From the NCBI GenBank assembly GCA_964472725.1, contig CAYYLZ010000003.1, positions 13,583 to 77,582 on the forward strand: a stretch of DNA of 64,000 bases, given 5' to 3'. Positions within the stretch are counted from its first letter, which is position 1. Each line of letters opens with the position of its first letter. The stretch comes from RGIG6375 sp964472725. Its GTDB lineage: Bacteria; Bacillota; Clostridia; Oscillospirales; Oscillospiraceae. Shown piece by piece: positions 32,595 to 40,534 of the stretch. A program made the translations under genes and the position numbers. The notes beneath the pieces were generated by a model. It was given only the letters and a program-made list of their open reading frames with translations. It ran no database searches and was not told where the DNA came from.

Positions 32595-33821
32595 ATGAAA
32601 AGAAAGCACCGCATATTTTCGGCAGTAATAGCGATTATTCTGGCAATCACCATGCTTGGATCCATTATCCTCACCATCGTCACGTCTCTTAACGCTGACG
32701 CTGTAACCGAGGCGGAGATAGAGGCTCTCAAGGCCGCTGCCGAAGAGCTTGCCGATAAGAAAGCAGCAATAGGCAACGATATTTACGAGCTTGAGAGCCA
32801 GCATGAGGCTATCGTAGAGCGTAAGGTGAAACTGGACGAAAATATTGCTCTTACCATTCAGACGATTGAAAATCTCAACCTGCAGATACAGCTCTATGAA
32901 GAGGAAATAGAAGAGAAATTCAGCCAGTATACCTTGGCGGTTCGTGAGGAAGAGCGACAGATGGAGCTTTTCCGCCAGCGTGTCCGCGCCATGGAAGAGG
33001 ACGGCGATATTTCCTACCTTGAAATACTGTTTGCGGCCGACAGCTTTGCTGATCTACTCAGCGTCATGGACTCTGTGACCGACATCATGGACTATGACGA
33101 GTGGGTCGTGGAGCAGCTGGATGCGGCTCAGAAAGCTACATGGGACGCGAGAGAAGAGTTGGAGACCGCAAAGGCTGAGGCCGAAGTGACAAAGGCCGAG
33201 CAGGAGGCCAAGCAGGCTCAGCTGGAAACCGAGCGCGCCGAGGCCGACGCTCTCATGAGCGAGATAATGGACAATATGTACGAGCGTCAGCTGGAGTACG
33301 AAACCCTCGAGAACCGCGAGCATGAGGCCGCCGCCGAAATCGACCGCCTTGTTAAAGAACTGGAAGAGGAAAGACGCCGCCTTGCAGCCCAGCAGGGTGC
33401 CCACGTAGCGGCTACCGGCTCCTACATATGGCCCTCCGCCAGCTCCGTCTATGTAACCTCTCTGTTTGGCACCCGTCTGCACCCCGTATACGGCTACTAC
33501 CGCACGCATTACGGTATTGACATCGGCGCAAGCTACGGAACGGACATTTACGCCGCTGACGGCGGTTACGTTACCACCTCCACCTACGGCTCCAGCTACG
33601 GTAACTACGTTATGATAGACCACGGCGACGGCCGATATACGCTCTATGCCCACATGACCACCCGATATGTAAACGAAGGCGACGTGGTGCTGCAGGGCGA
33701 CGTTATCGGCATAGTCGGCTCTACCGGTGTTTCCACCGGCCCCCATATCCACTTTGAGGTTTACGAGGGCGGCGAGAGAGTTGATCCCCTGCAGTTCTAC
33801 AGTAACTACGTTATTCTCTAA
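32595..33821 (+). CDS. M23-family peptidoglycan hydrolase with coiled coil (EnvC/PcsB-like partner of FtsEX)
   Basis: 408 residues. A signal peptide or anchor (residues 9-33) is followed by a long heptad-rich coiled coil (about 36-265) and a C-terminal LytM/M23 domain (about 290-400). Metal and catalytic residues are visible in THYGIDIG (His, Asp), LYAHM and GPHIHFEV. An intact LytM site suggests an active endopeptidase, unlike EnvC, whose LytM domain is degenerate. The coiled coil and its place directly after ftsX imply that FtsEX switches it on at the septum, by analogy with FtsEX-PcsB and FtsEX-CwlO systems. Confidence 0.87.
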   Translation: MKRKHRIFSAVIAIILAITMLGSIILTIVTSLNADAVTEAEIEALKAAAEELADKKAAIGNDIYELESQHEAIVERKVKLDENIALTIQTIENLNLQIQLYEEEIEEKFSQYTLAVREEERQMELFRQRVRAMEEDGDISYLEILFAADSFADLLSVMDSVTDIMDYDEWVVEQLDAAQKATWDAREELETAKAEAEVTKAEQEAKQAQLETERAEADALMSEIMDNMYERQLEYETLENREHEAAAEIDRLVKELEEERRRLAAQQGAHVAATGSYIWPSASSVYVTSLFGTRLHPVYGYYRTHYGIDIGASYGTDIYAADGGYVTTSTYGSSYGNYVMIDHGDGRYTLYAHMTTRYVNEGDVVLQGDVIGIVGSTGVSTGPHIHFEVYEGGERVDPLQFYSNYVIL

Positions 33822-33832
33822 GAGGCGATAAT

Positions 33833-34984
33833 TTGAAACGTAAAATAAATGTGTCTGCGGCGATAGTACTTATCGTCGCAGCCGCCTTTTTGGCCTTCGC
33901 CGCGGCATGCTTCATCATGAGCGGTCTGATACCCGAAAAAACGAAAATCGACGAAGTCATGGAAGTTATAGACCAGCTTTACGTTGGCGAGTACGACATG
34001 GAAGAGCTGGAAGAATATGCCGCAGCGGCAATGGTAGATGCCCTTGGCGACCGATGGTCATACTATCTCACAGAGGAGTATCTGCAGCAATATCTGCAGG
34101 ACTCGAACAATGAGTATTACGGGATAGGTCTTACCGTGCAGCAGATTGACGATGTCATAACCGTGCAGGGCGTAGAACCGGATTCGCCGGCAGCGCTGGC
34201 GGGAATACTTCCCGGCGGTCAGCTGCAGGCCATTGACGGACAGAGCGTTGCCGGAATGGATACCACCGAGGTCAAGAGCCTTGTTCAGGCAGGAATTGCC
34301 GAGGGTGAGGTGGTGCTGAGCATACTGGAGGACGGCGTTGTCAACGAGTATACCCTCGCCGGAGGACTCATTCAGGTAGACCCCGTACGTTATGAAATGA
34401 TGGACGGCATAGGCTACATCAAGGTCAAGAACTTCGACGCAAGATCCGCGGATCAGCTTATAGCGGCCTGCATGGAACTTATGGAGCAGAGCGCCGCCGG
34501 ACTGGTGTTCGACCTACGATTCAATCCCGGCGGTCAGCTGGACGAGCTGCTGCCCGCCCTTGATTACCTGCTTCCGGAGGGCGACATATTCCTGTCCAAG
34601 GTGAAGGACGGAGAAATGGAAGCCGAGCGCTCCGACGCCCGCTGCGTCGAAATGCCGATGGCCGTGCTGGTAAACTCGGAAAGCTACTCCGCCGCGGAAT
34701 TTTTCGCCGCAGCCCTGCAGGAATACGGCTGGGCAACGGTGGTAGGCGAGCAGACCACAGGCAAGGGCTACGCCCAACGAACCATAATGCTTTCCGACGG
34801 AAGCGCGGTGCATATTTCCGCCAAGGAGTATTTCACTCCCAACGGTGTTTCGCTGGCGGACAAGGGCATAACTCCGGACATTCAGGTGGATATCGAGGAA
34901 GAACACTGGACGCTGCTGTACTACGATATGCTTCCTGCGGAGGAAGACCCCCAGCTGCAGGCGGCACTGGAGATATTTAAATAG
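33833..34984 (+). CDS. S41-family C-terminal processing protease (CtpA type)
   Basis: 383 residues from a TTG start preceded by AAGAGGCGAT. One N-terminal membrane segment (about 9-29), a PDZ domain (about 95-175, with VTVQGVEPDSPAALAGILPG), and the S41 domain with the catalytic serine in NSESYSAAEFFA (near 285) and lysine in TTGKGYAQ (near 310). CtpA-type proteases trim or degrade envelope proteins; in some species they control peptidoglycan hydrolases. It is 11 bases after the M23 hydrolase gene, so that hydrolase or its partner is a reasonable substrate guess. Confidence 0.9.
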   Translation: MKRKINVSAAIVLIVAAAFLAFAAACFIMSGLIPEKTKIDEVMEVIDQLYVGEYDMEELEEYAAAAMVDALGDRWSYYLTEEYLQQYLQDSNNEYYGIGLTVQQIDDVITVQGVEPDSPAALAGILPGGQLQAIDGQSVAGMDTTEVKSLVQAGIAEGEVVLSILEDGVVNEYTLAGGLIQVDPVRYEMMDGIGYIKVKNFDARSADQLIAACMELMEQSAAGLVFDLRFNPGGQLDELLPALDYLLPEGDIFLSKVKDGEMEAERSDARCVEMPMAVLVNSESYSAAEFFAAALQEYGWATVVGEQTTGKGYAQRTIMLSDGSAVHISAKEYFTPNGVSLADKGITPDIQVDIEEEHWTLLYYDMLPAEEDPQLQAALEIFK

Positions 34985-35013
34985 TATGCGACCGAATAAT
35001 ACAGAAAAAGTCC

Positions 35014-35042
35014 TTGACAGGTTTTTACAATATAAGTATAAT
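35014..35042 (+). promoter_or_regulatory. Consensus sigma-A promoter of greA-lysS
   Basis: Perfect TTGACA (35014-35019), 17-base spacer and perfect TATAAT (35037-35042), 49 bases upstream of the greA start. Confidence 0.95.
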
Positions 35043-35091
35043 AGCGAATTAATTGGGACGGCCGAAGCCGCCGAAGAAAGGGAGACTTAAA

Positions 35092-35568
35092 TTGGCAACA
35101 TTCAGAATCAGTGCAGAAAAGCTTGAAGCACTAAAAAAGAGACTTGAATATCTGGAAACCGACGGCGCAAAGGAAGTAGCAGAGCACATTAAAGAGGCTC
35201 GTTCCTACGGCGACCTTTCCGAAAACAGCGAATATGACGAGGCTAAAACCGAGCAGGGTAAGCTGTACTCCGAGATAGCCGAAATCAAGAATATTATAGA
35301 AAACGCGGAAATTATTGAAGATATCCACGATACCGATAAGGTGTCCCACGGCGCAACCGTAACCGTTGTTGAGATAGAGAACGGCAGCGAAGGCGATGCC
35401 GAGGAATATAAGATAGTTGGCTCTCAGGAGGCTGACCCCATGAACGGTCTGCTTTCCGAGGAATCTCCCATCGGCAAGGCTCTGCTTGGCCACGGAATTG
35501 GCGAGGTAGTCAGCGTAGAAGTACCCGACGGCGTACTCAGTTTCAAGATCACTTCCATTACCAGATAA
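35092..35568 (+). CDS. greA: Transcription elongation factor GreA
   Basis: 158 residues from the TTG at 35092, preceded by GAAAGGGAGA; longer in-frame starts overlap the promoter leader. GreA rescues backtracked RNA polymerase by stimulating transcript cleavage. The N-terminal coiled coil (about 1-75) carries the acidic tip DLSENSEYDEAKTEQGK (about 42-58), and the FKBP-like C-terminal domain includes the SEESPIGKALLGH segment. It is followed 17 bases later by lysS, the common Firmicutes arrangement. Confidence 0.95.
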   Translation: MATFRISAEKLEALKKRLEYLETDGAKEVAEHIKEARSYGDLSENSEYDEAKTEQGKLYSEIAEIKNIIENAEIIEDIHDTDKVSHGATVTVVEIENGSEGDAEEYKIVGSQEADPMNGLLSEESPIGKALLGHGIGEVVSVEVPDGVLSFKITSITR

Positions 35569-35585
35569 AAAAGAGAGGGATCACT

Positions 35586-37094
35586 ATGTCCGAAGAAGTA
35601 AGAACCCCCGCGGCAGAGCAGCCCGAACAGGAACTGTCCGAAATTCTGCAGGTTCGCCGCGATAAGCTCAAGGCTCTCCAGGACGAGGGCCGCGACCCCT
35701 TTACCATTACCAAGTTCAACCGTACCGCATATTCCACTGAGATAAAGGCAAATTACGAGGCACTGGAGAACCAGCAGGTTTCCGTTGCCGGCCGTATTAT
35801 GTCCAAGCGCGGCATGGGCAAGGCTATTTTCTGCCATATCAAGGACGATAAGGGTCAGATCCAGCTGTACATCAAGAAGGATTCCGTCAGCGAACAGGAG
35901 TTTGCTGATTTCAGAAAGTATGACATAGGCGACATTATTGGCGTTACCGGTTTTGTTTTCAAGACCAAGACCGAGGAGATCTCCGTCCACGTTGAGAAGG
36001 TAACTCTGCTCTCCAAGAGCCTGCGTCCTCTTCCCGAGAAGTTCCACGGCATGACCAATATTGAGCTGAAATATCGCCAGCGCTACGTTGACCTTATCAT
36101 GTCCGATGCAAGCCGCCGCAACTTCGAGATCCGATCCAAGTTCATAACCTTCCTGCGTGCCTATCTGGATAACCGCGGCTACATGGAGGTCGAGACTCCT
36201 GTTCTCGGCACCCTCGTAGGCGGTGCTGCTGCACGCCCCTTCATCACCCACCACAATACCCTTGATATCGACATGTATATGCGTATAGCCACCGAGCTTC
36301 CCCTGAAGCGTCTTATCGTTGGCGGCATTGAGCGTGTTTACGAAATTGGCCGTATCTTCCGCAATGAGGGTATGGATACCAAACACAATCCTGAGTTCAC
36401 CACTGTTGAACTGTACGAGGCCTACGCCGATTTCCACGACATGATGGATATCGCCGAAGGCGTTCTCTCCGGCGCTGCCAAGGAGATCCTTGGCTCCTAC
36501 GAGGTAGAGTGGCAGGGCGAGAAGATCGATCTGACTCCCGGTTGGCGCAGACTCACCATGGTTGACGCCGTCAAGGAGTATCTGGGCATAGATTTCGGCG
36601 CCATCACCGATGACGCTGAGGCTGTTGCCGCCGCCAAGGCCAAGGGTGTTGAACTGGCAGACGCTGCCGAAAAGACCTGGGGCAACGCTCTCTACGCCTG
36701 CTTCGACCAGCGCGTTGAGGAAAAGCTTATCCAGCCCACCTTTATCACCATGTACCCCGTTGAGGTTTCTCCCCTCACCAAGCGTTCTCCCGCAGACCCC
36801 CGTCTTACCGAGCGCTTCGAGCTCTTCATCTGCCACAGCGAGCTGGCAAACGCATACTCCGAGCTGAACGATCCCATCGACCAGCGTGTGCGTTTCGAGA
36901 AGCAGGTCGAGCAGCGTGAGCGCGGCGACGACGAGACCGAGATGCTGGACGAGGATTTCCTGCTGGCTCTCGAGTACGGTATGCCTCCCACGGGCGGCAT
37001 GGGCATGGGCATCGACCGCTGCGTAATGATGCTCACCGGCTGCGATTCCATTCGCGACGTACTGCTGTTCCCGACCATGAAGCCCCTGGACTAA
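35586..37094 (+). CDS. lysS: Lysyl-tRNA synthetase, class II
   Basis: 502 residues. An N-terminal OB-fold anticodon-binding domain (about 60-165, VAGRIMSKRGMGKAIFCHIKD split) precedes the class II catalytic core: motif 1 around FLRAYLDNRGYMEVETPVLG, motif 2 GRIFRNEGMDTKHNPEFT (about 257-274) and motif 3 near the end in GMGIDRCVMMLTG. Codon use is strongly biased, as in highly expressed genes. There is no T-box leader; expression comes from the greA promoter. The stop is followed by a hairpin terminator. Confidence 0.97.
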   Translation: MSEEVRTPAAEQPEQELSEILQVRRDKLKALQDEGRDPFTITKFNRTAYSTEIKANYEALENQQVSVAGRIMSKRGMGKAIFCHIKDDKGQIQLYIKKDSVSEQEFADFRKYDIGDIIGVTGFVFKTKTEEISVHVEKVTLLSKSLRPLPEKFHGMTNIELKYRQRYVDLIMSDASRRNFEIRSKFITFLRAYLDNRGYMEVETPVLGTLVGGAAARPFITHHNTLDIDMYMRIATELPLKRLIVGGIERVYEIGRIFRNEGMDTKHNPEFTTVELYEAYADFHDMMDIAEGVLSGAAKEILGSYEVEWQGEKIDLTPGWRRLTMVDAVKEYLGIDFGAITDDAEAVAAAKAKGVELADAAEKTWGNALYACFDQRVEEKLIQPTFITMYPVEVSPLTKRSPADPRLTERFELFICHSELANAYSELNDPIDQRVRFEKQVEQRERGDDETEMLDEDFLLALEYGMPPTGGMGMGIDRCVMMLTGCDSIRDVLLFPTMKPLD

Positions 37095-37102
37095 ATAAAA
37101 AC

Positions 37103-37138
37103 ATAAGCCTGCATGCGTATGCTATGCAGGCTTATTTC
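37103..37138 (+). terminator. Terminator after lysS
   Basis: 12-base stem ATAAGCCTGCAT with ATGCAGGCTTAT, nine-base loop; the T run after it is short. Confidence 0.7.
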
Positions 37139-37163
37139 CAATTATCTGAAAGGCGGAAAGAAA

Positions 37164-37583
37164 ATGCTTATAGATAAAAAACTGTTTGAGCAGATAGAGC
37201 AGAGCCTGAAAGACAATGGCAAGCTGGCCGAGTTTGAACGCGAAAACGGCGAGGTGCTGGGCAGAATGATGATAACCACCGGCACTCTGCCTGCGGCGCT
37301 GGCTGCGGAAGCGAAGCTTGACGACAAAGCTGTGGTTTTTGAATGCTCCTTCGATTTTTGTGACGTTGTCTTTGGTGTTGCCGTGGATATAAAAACTCTT
37401 AAGGTAGTTGTGCCCCTGTGGACAATGTCTCAGACCGATGAGGTGGAGGAGCCCGCCCGCGAGTGGTCTACTTTTTTCATCAAGACCCTGTTTCGCTACA
37501 TTTCCCTGGATGGCACCTACAGAGTCCCTGTGTGCACCTTCATCAACAACGATGCGACCTACAGCTACGCTCCCGAAAACTGA
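37164..37583 (+). CDS. Hypothetical protein, unrecognised
   Basis: 139 residues. The ATG follows AAAGGCGGAAAG and the frame has normal codon use, so it is very likely a real gene. There is no signal peptide or membrane segment. The N-terminal third is charged and helical (LFEQIEQSLKDNGKLAEFER); the rest looks alpha/beta with AVVFECSFDFCDVVFGVAVD and VPVCTFINND. I recognise no family. It stands alone between the lysS terminator and its own strong terminator; no promoter is obvious, so read-through from greA-lysS is possible. Confidence 0.75.
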   Translation: MLIDKKLFEQIEQSLKDNGKLAEFERENGEVLGRMMITTGTLPAALAAEAKLDDKAVVFECSFDFCDVVFGVAVDIKTLKVVVPLWTMSQTDEVEEPAREWSTFFIKTLFRYISLDGTYRVPVCTFINNDATYSYAPEN

Positions 37584-37590
37584 TATATCA

Positions 37591-37622
37591 AACGCTGCTG
37601 CCTGCGGGCAGCAGCGTTTTTG
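37591..37622 (+). terminator. Terminator after the hypothetical gene at 37164
   Basis: 12-base stem AACGCTGCTGCC with GGCAGCAGCGTT followed by a T run. Confidence 0.9.
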
Positions 37623-37688
37623 CGTCTAAACAGACTTAATTAGACCCAAAATCAGCCAATAATTCAAAATCTGTTCAAAAACCACGGC

Positions 37689-37716
37689 TTGACAACGCAG
37701 GGGATATACCTATATT
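37689..37716 (+). promoter_or_regulatory. Promoter upstream of the membrane protein at 37813
   Basis: Perfect TTGACA at 37689-37694 and TATATT at 37711-37716 (16-base spacer; TATTAT two bases on gives 18). It is followed by an AT-rich TATATA stretch. Confidence 0.75.
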
Positions 37717-37759
37717 ATATATACGTTATATATACGCAAGTGTAGAAACAGACGTGTGG

Positions 37760-37795
37760 CCTCAAAACGGAGCGGACTCCGCTTTGAGGCGTTTT
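37760..37795 (+). promoter_or_regulatory. Terminator-like leader hairpin between promoter and gene
   Basis: CCTCAAA-A-CGGAG pairs with CTCCG-C-TTTGAGG around CGGA, then CGTTTTG. It lies in the transcribed leader, ahead of the ribosome site AGGAGGTG, and could act as an attenuator. Confidence 0.45.
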
Positions 37796-37812
37796 GCTCA
37801 GGAGGTGCACCG

Positions 37813-38496
37813 ATGAAGAAAGAAAAATCGAAGAAATGGAATCACAGCGTTGGCAAAGAAATACGTCAGGGCATGAAAGAAGTCATCAAGGAGCATGGCT
37901 TCGGGTATTGGTTCAAGGAAGTGTTCTGGCCTCACTACGGCAAGCTGAGCATAGTGCTCGTCGTAGTCCTTGTCGTTGCCATAATCCTCACCGTGGAGGC
38001 TGCCAATAAGCCCCGCTACGATTTCCACATGGTCATAGCCATGGACGACCCCATTGCCTATAACGACACCGAGGAGCTGCGCAGAGTGGTAGAAACTGCG
38101 GTTGGCGACGTTAACGGCGACGGTCAGATACTTATGGACGTGCAGGTCATCAATCTGGCAGACCAGGAGAACCTTGAGGTAAACCAGCAGCGCCTGCAGC
38201 TGGCTTTTGCTCAGTCGGAATATACGCTCTATATTTTGGACGAGCAGTATTCCGCCACCTACTGCCACAGAGAATATTTTGACCCCATTGCCGACTACGG
38301 CTTCACGCCCGATCCAGATGAGCCCCGCCGCATGAACGTGAGCGATGTGCCGGTGCTGTGGCGTATGGGGCAGCATATCCCCGAGGAACAGCAGTTCTTT
38401 GCCTGTATCTGCGACTGGACGGTTGACGGAAAGGGCAGTCAGGAACTGACCGACGCGGCAGTACGTGCCCTTAACGCAATACTGGAAGCCGAATAA
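37813..38496 (+). CDS. Hypothetical single-pass membrane protein
   Basis: 227 residues; the ATG follows CAGGAGGTGCACCG. A basic cytoplasmic N-terminus of ~45 residues (MKKEKSKKWNHSVGKEIRQG) is followed by one membrane segment near 46-66 and an outside domain of ~155 residues with NLADQENLEVNQQRLQLAFA and the tyrosine-rich YTLYILDEQYSATYCHREYF. An acidic loop DVNGDGQI near 97-104 could bind calcium. I recognise no family. It has its own promoter and lies 11 bases ahead of a SpoU methyltransferase gene, so the two are probably co-transcribed. Confidence 0.75.
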   Translation: MKKEKSKKWNHSVGKEIRQGMKEVIKEHGFGYWFKEVFWPHYGKLSIVLVVVLVVAIILTVEAANKPRYDFHMVIAMDDPIAYNDTEELRRVVETAVGDVNGDGQILMDVQVINLADQENLEVNQQRLQLAFAQSEYTLYILDEQYSATYCHREYFDPIADYGFTPDPDEPRRMNVSDVPVLWRMGQHIPEEQQFFACICDWTVDGKGSQELTDAAVRALNAILEAE

Positions 38497-38507
38497 GAGG
38501 AAAAGGT

Positions 38508-39260
38508 ATGGAAGAAATAAGCAGCCGCAAAAATTCCCTTATAGCCCATGTGAAAAAGCTGGGCGCGGACAAAAAATACCGCCGTGAAATGGGAGAATAC
38601 TTCTGCCAGGGCGATAAGCTGCTCTACGAGGCCGTGAAGTGGGATGCGAAGATCAAGACCGTTCTTTTCTGCGGCGATGTTCCCGATGTGCCGGAATACG
38701 AGCGTATGGTACGAGTGCCCAAAGATATAATCGAGAGCGTTTCACCCATGAAGAGCGCCCCCGAGGTGGTGTTCACCTGCGCCATGCCCGAGGTGTGGGA
38801 ATCCATTGCAGCGGGCAGACATCTTATAATGGAAAATATGCAGGACCCCGGCAACGTGGGAACTATTCTGCGTACCGCCGACGCGCTGGACTGCGGCGCG
38901 GTGATATTGGCCGGTGACTGCGCCGACCCCTTCAGCCCCAAGGCTGTCCGGGCTTCCATGGGCGCGGTGTTCCGCCATAAGATAATCGAGCTGCCCGTGG
39001 AGTCCCTTGTGGAGCAGGCGGAGGAAATCGGCCTGCCCATATACGCCGCCGCTCTGGACAGCACGGCCTACGACCTGCGGGAGCTTAAGCTGCCGGAAAG
39101 CTACGCTTTCGCCATCGGGAACGAGGGTCACGGTCTCAGCCGACAGCTGCTGGAGGCCTCAGCGGCAAGAGTTATAATCCCCATGAGCGAGCGCTGCGAG
39201 TCGCTGAATGCGGCCTCCGCTGCCACTGTCATATTGTGGGAAATGTTCCGCAACAGATAA
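38508..39260 (+). CDS. TrmH/SpoU-family RNA 2'-O-methyltransferase
   Basis: 250 residues. An N-terminal substrate-binding domain (about 1-95) precedes the SPOUT knot: motif 1 ENMQDPGNVGTILRTADA (about 108-125), motif 2 FAIGNEGHGLS (about 203-213) and motif 3 IPMSERCESLNAASAATVIL (about 225-244). These enzymes methylate a ribose in tRNA or rRNA using S-adenosylmethionine; the exact target cannot be told. Unlike most SpoU genes that neighbour tRNA or rRNA synthetase genes, it precedes dprA. Confidence 0.88.
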   Translation: MEEISSRKNSLIAHVKKLGADKKYRREMGEYFCQGDKLLYEAVKWDAKIKTVLFCGDVPDVPEYERMVRVPKDIIESVSPMKSAPEVVFTCAMPEVWESIAAGRHLIMENMQDPGNVGTILRTADALDCGAVILAGDCADPFSPKAVRASMGAVFRHKIIELPVESLVEQAEEIGLPIYAAALDSTAYDLRELKLPESYAFAIGNEGHGLSRQLLEASAARVIIPMSERCESLNAASAATVILWEMFRNR

Positions 39261-39281
39261 AGAGAACGGATGCGATAAATA

Positions 39282-40493
39282 ATGTCGGACGTAAAATACT
39301 GGCTTTGGCTTACACAGACCGGCGGCATCAGCAACGCTGCCGCACATAAATATCTGCGCCACTTCGGCTCGGTTAAGAAGCTTTACTTCGCTGCCGCCGA
39401 GGATTATCGCCTTGTGCCTGAAGCACGGGAGGCCGAGGTGAAGAAGCTGATGAATAAACGGCTTGACACGGCGGAGAAAATAGAGGCGGATTGCCGCAGT
39501 CTGGGTATACGCATAATGAGCCTTTATGATGCGGACTATCCCGATAGACTCAGAAATATTTACGACGCCCCACTGCTGCTCTATGTAAAGGGTGAGCTGC
39601 CTACAATAGACGACAGTCCCTGCATCGCCGTCGTGGGTACCCGCAAAGCGCATCAATACGGACAGCGCTGCGCCCAGCGGTTTGCCTATGACATAACCCG
39701 CTGCGGAGGTGTTGTGGTATCCGGCCTTGCCGAGGGTATCGACTCAGCCGCTATCCGCGCGGCCCTTGACGCGGGCGGCCCTGTGGTGGGCGTGCTCGGA
39801 ACTGGTATAGACGTGGTGTTCCCGGCGTGGAATACGGAGCTGCAGAATGCTGTCGCCAAAAACGGCGCTCTTATCAGCGAGTACCCGCCCGGAACCAAGG
39901 GCAGTAAATCCACCTTTCCCCAGCGCAACCGCATAATCAGCGGTATATCCGTAGGAGTTGCGGTCATTGAAGCGCCGGAGAAAAGCGGCTCGCTTATAAC
40001 TGCCGCCAGAGCCTCGGAGCAGGGCAGGGACGTTTACGTAGTGCCCGGCAATATTGACGACCCCAACTTTGTCGGCTCTAATTTGCTCATTCGTGACGGC
40101 GCTGCCCTCGCCATAAGCGGCTGGGATATAATTTCCTGTTACCGCTGGCAGTTCCCGGAGCGTATTCAGCGTCGTGACAGCAAAAAGTTCGCCGTTTTGG
40201 ACGCTGTAAAGCGCCTTGGTGAGCCTCAAAAAGAAAAAAACAATAGGGTCGAATCAAAAAAATCTGTTGACAAGCAAAATAACAAGGAATATATTGACAT
40301 GAACGATTCCGCACAGCTCTCCGACGGCGAGCTGATGATCGTTCGCGCCCTTACGGACGGGGCGAAGCAGACCGACGAGCTTATTGAGCTGACAGGCAGG
40401 GAGGCATCGGATGTGCTTGCCGACCTGACAATGCTGGAGCTTGAAGGCTACGTCCGGCTGAACGAGGAAAGTCGCTTCGAGCTGTGCCCATGA
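39282..40493 (+). CDS. dprA: DNA processing protein DprA
   Basis: 403 residues. DprA loads RecA onto incoming single-stranded DNA during transformation. An N-terminal SAM-like helical region (1-70) precedes the Rossmann-fold domain (about 105-315), with VVGTRKAHQYGQRCAQRFA, VVSGLAEGIDSAAIRAALDA and FPQRNRIISGISVGVAVIEA. A C-terminal winged helix (about 345-403) includes LTDGAKQTDELIELTG. A charged, low-complexity linker near 315-340 is more AT-rich than the rest. The order dprA-topA-trmFO is standard in Firmicutes. Confidence 0.95.
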   Translation: MSDVKYWLWLTQTGGISNAAAHKYLRHFGSVKKLYFAAAEDYRLVPEAREAEVKKLMNKRLDTAEKIEADCRSLGIRIMSLYDADYPDRLRNIYDAPLLLYVKGELPTIDDSPCIAVVGTRKAHQYGQRCAQRFAYDITRCGGVVVSGLAEGIDSAAIRAALDAGGPVVGVLGTGIDVVFPAWNTELQNAVAKNGALISEYPPGTKGSKSTFPQRNRIISGISVGVAVIEAPEKSGSLITAARASEQGRDVYVVPGNIDDPNFVGSNLLIRDGAALAISGWDIISCYRWQFPERIQRRDSKKFAVLDAVKRLGEPQKEKNNRVESKKSVDKQNNKEYIDMNDSAQLSDGELMIVRALTDGAKQTDELIELTGREASDVLADLTMLELEGYVRLNEESRFELCP

Positions 40494-40534
40494 GGCGCGG
40501 CTGAAGCTGTTATATATAGTTTAGGAGCGAAAAT

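Noticed and set aside
35543..35600. T-box leader for lysS or leuS
   Set aside because: Gaps before lysS (17 bases) and leuS (22 bases) are far too short for a T-box.
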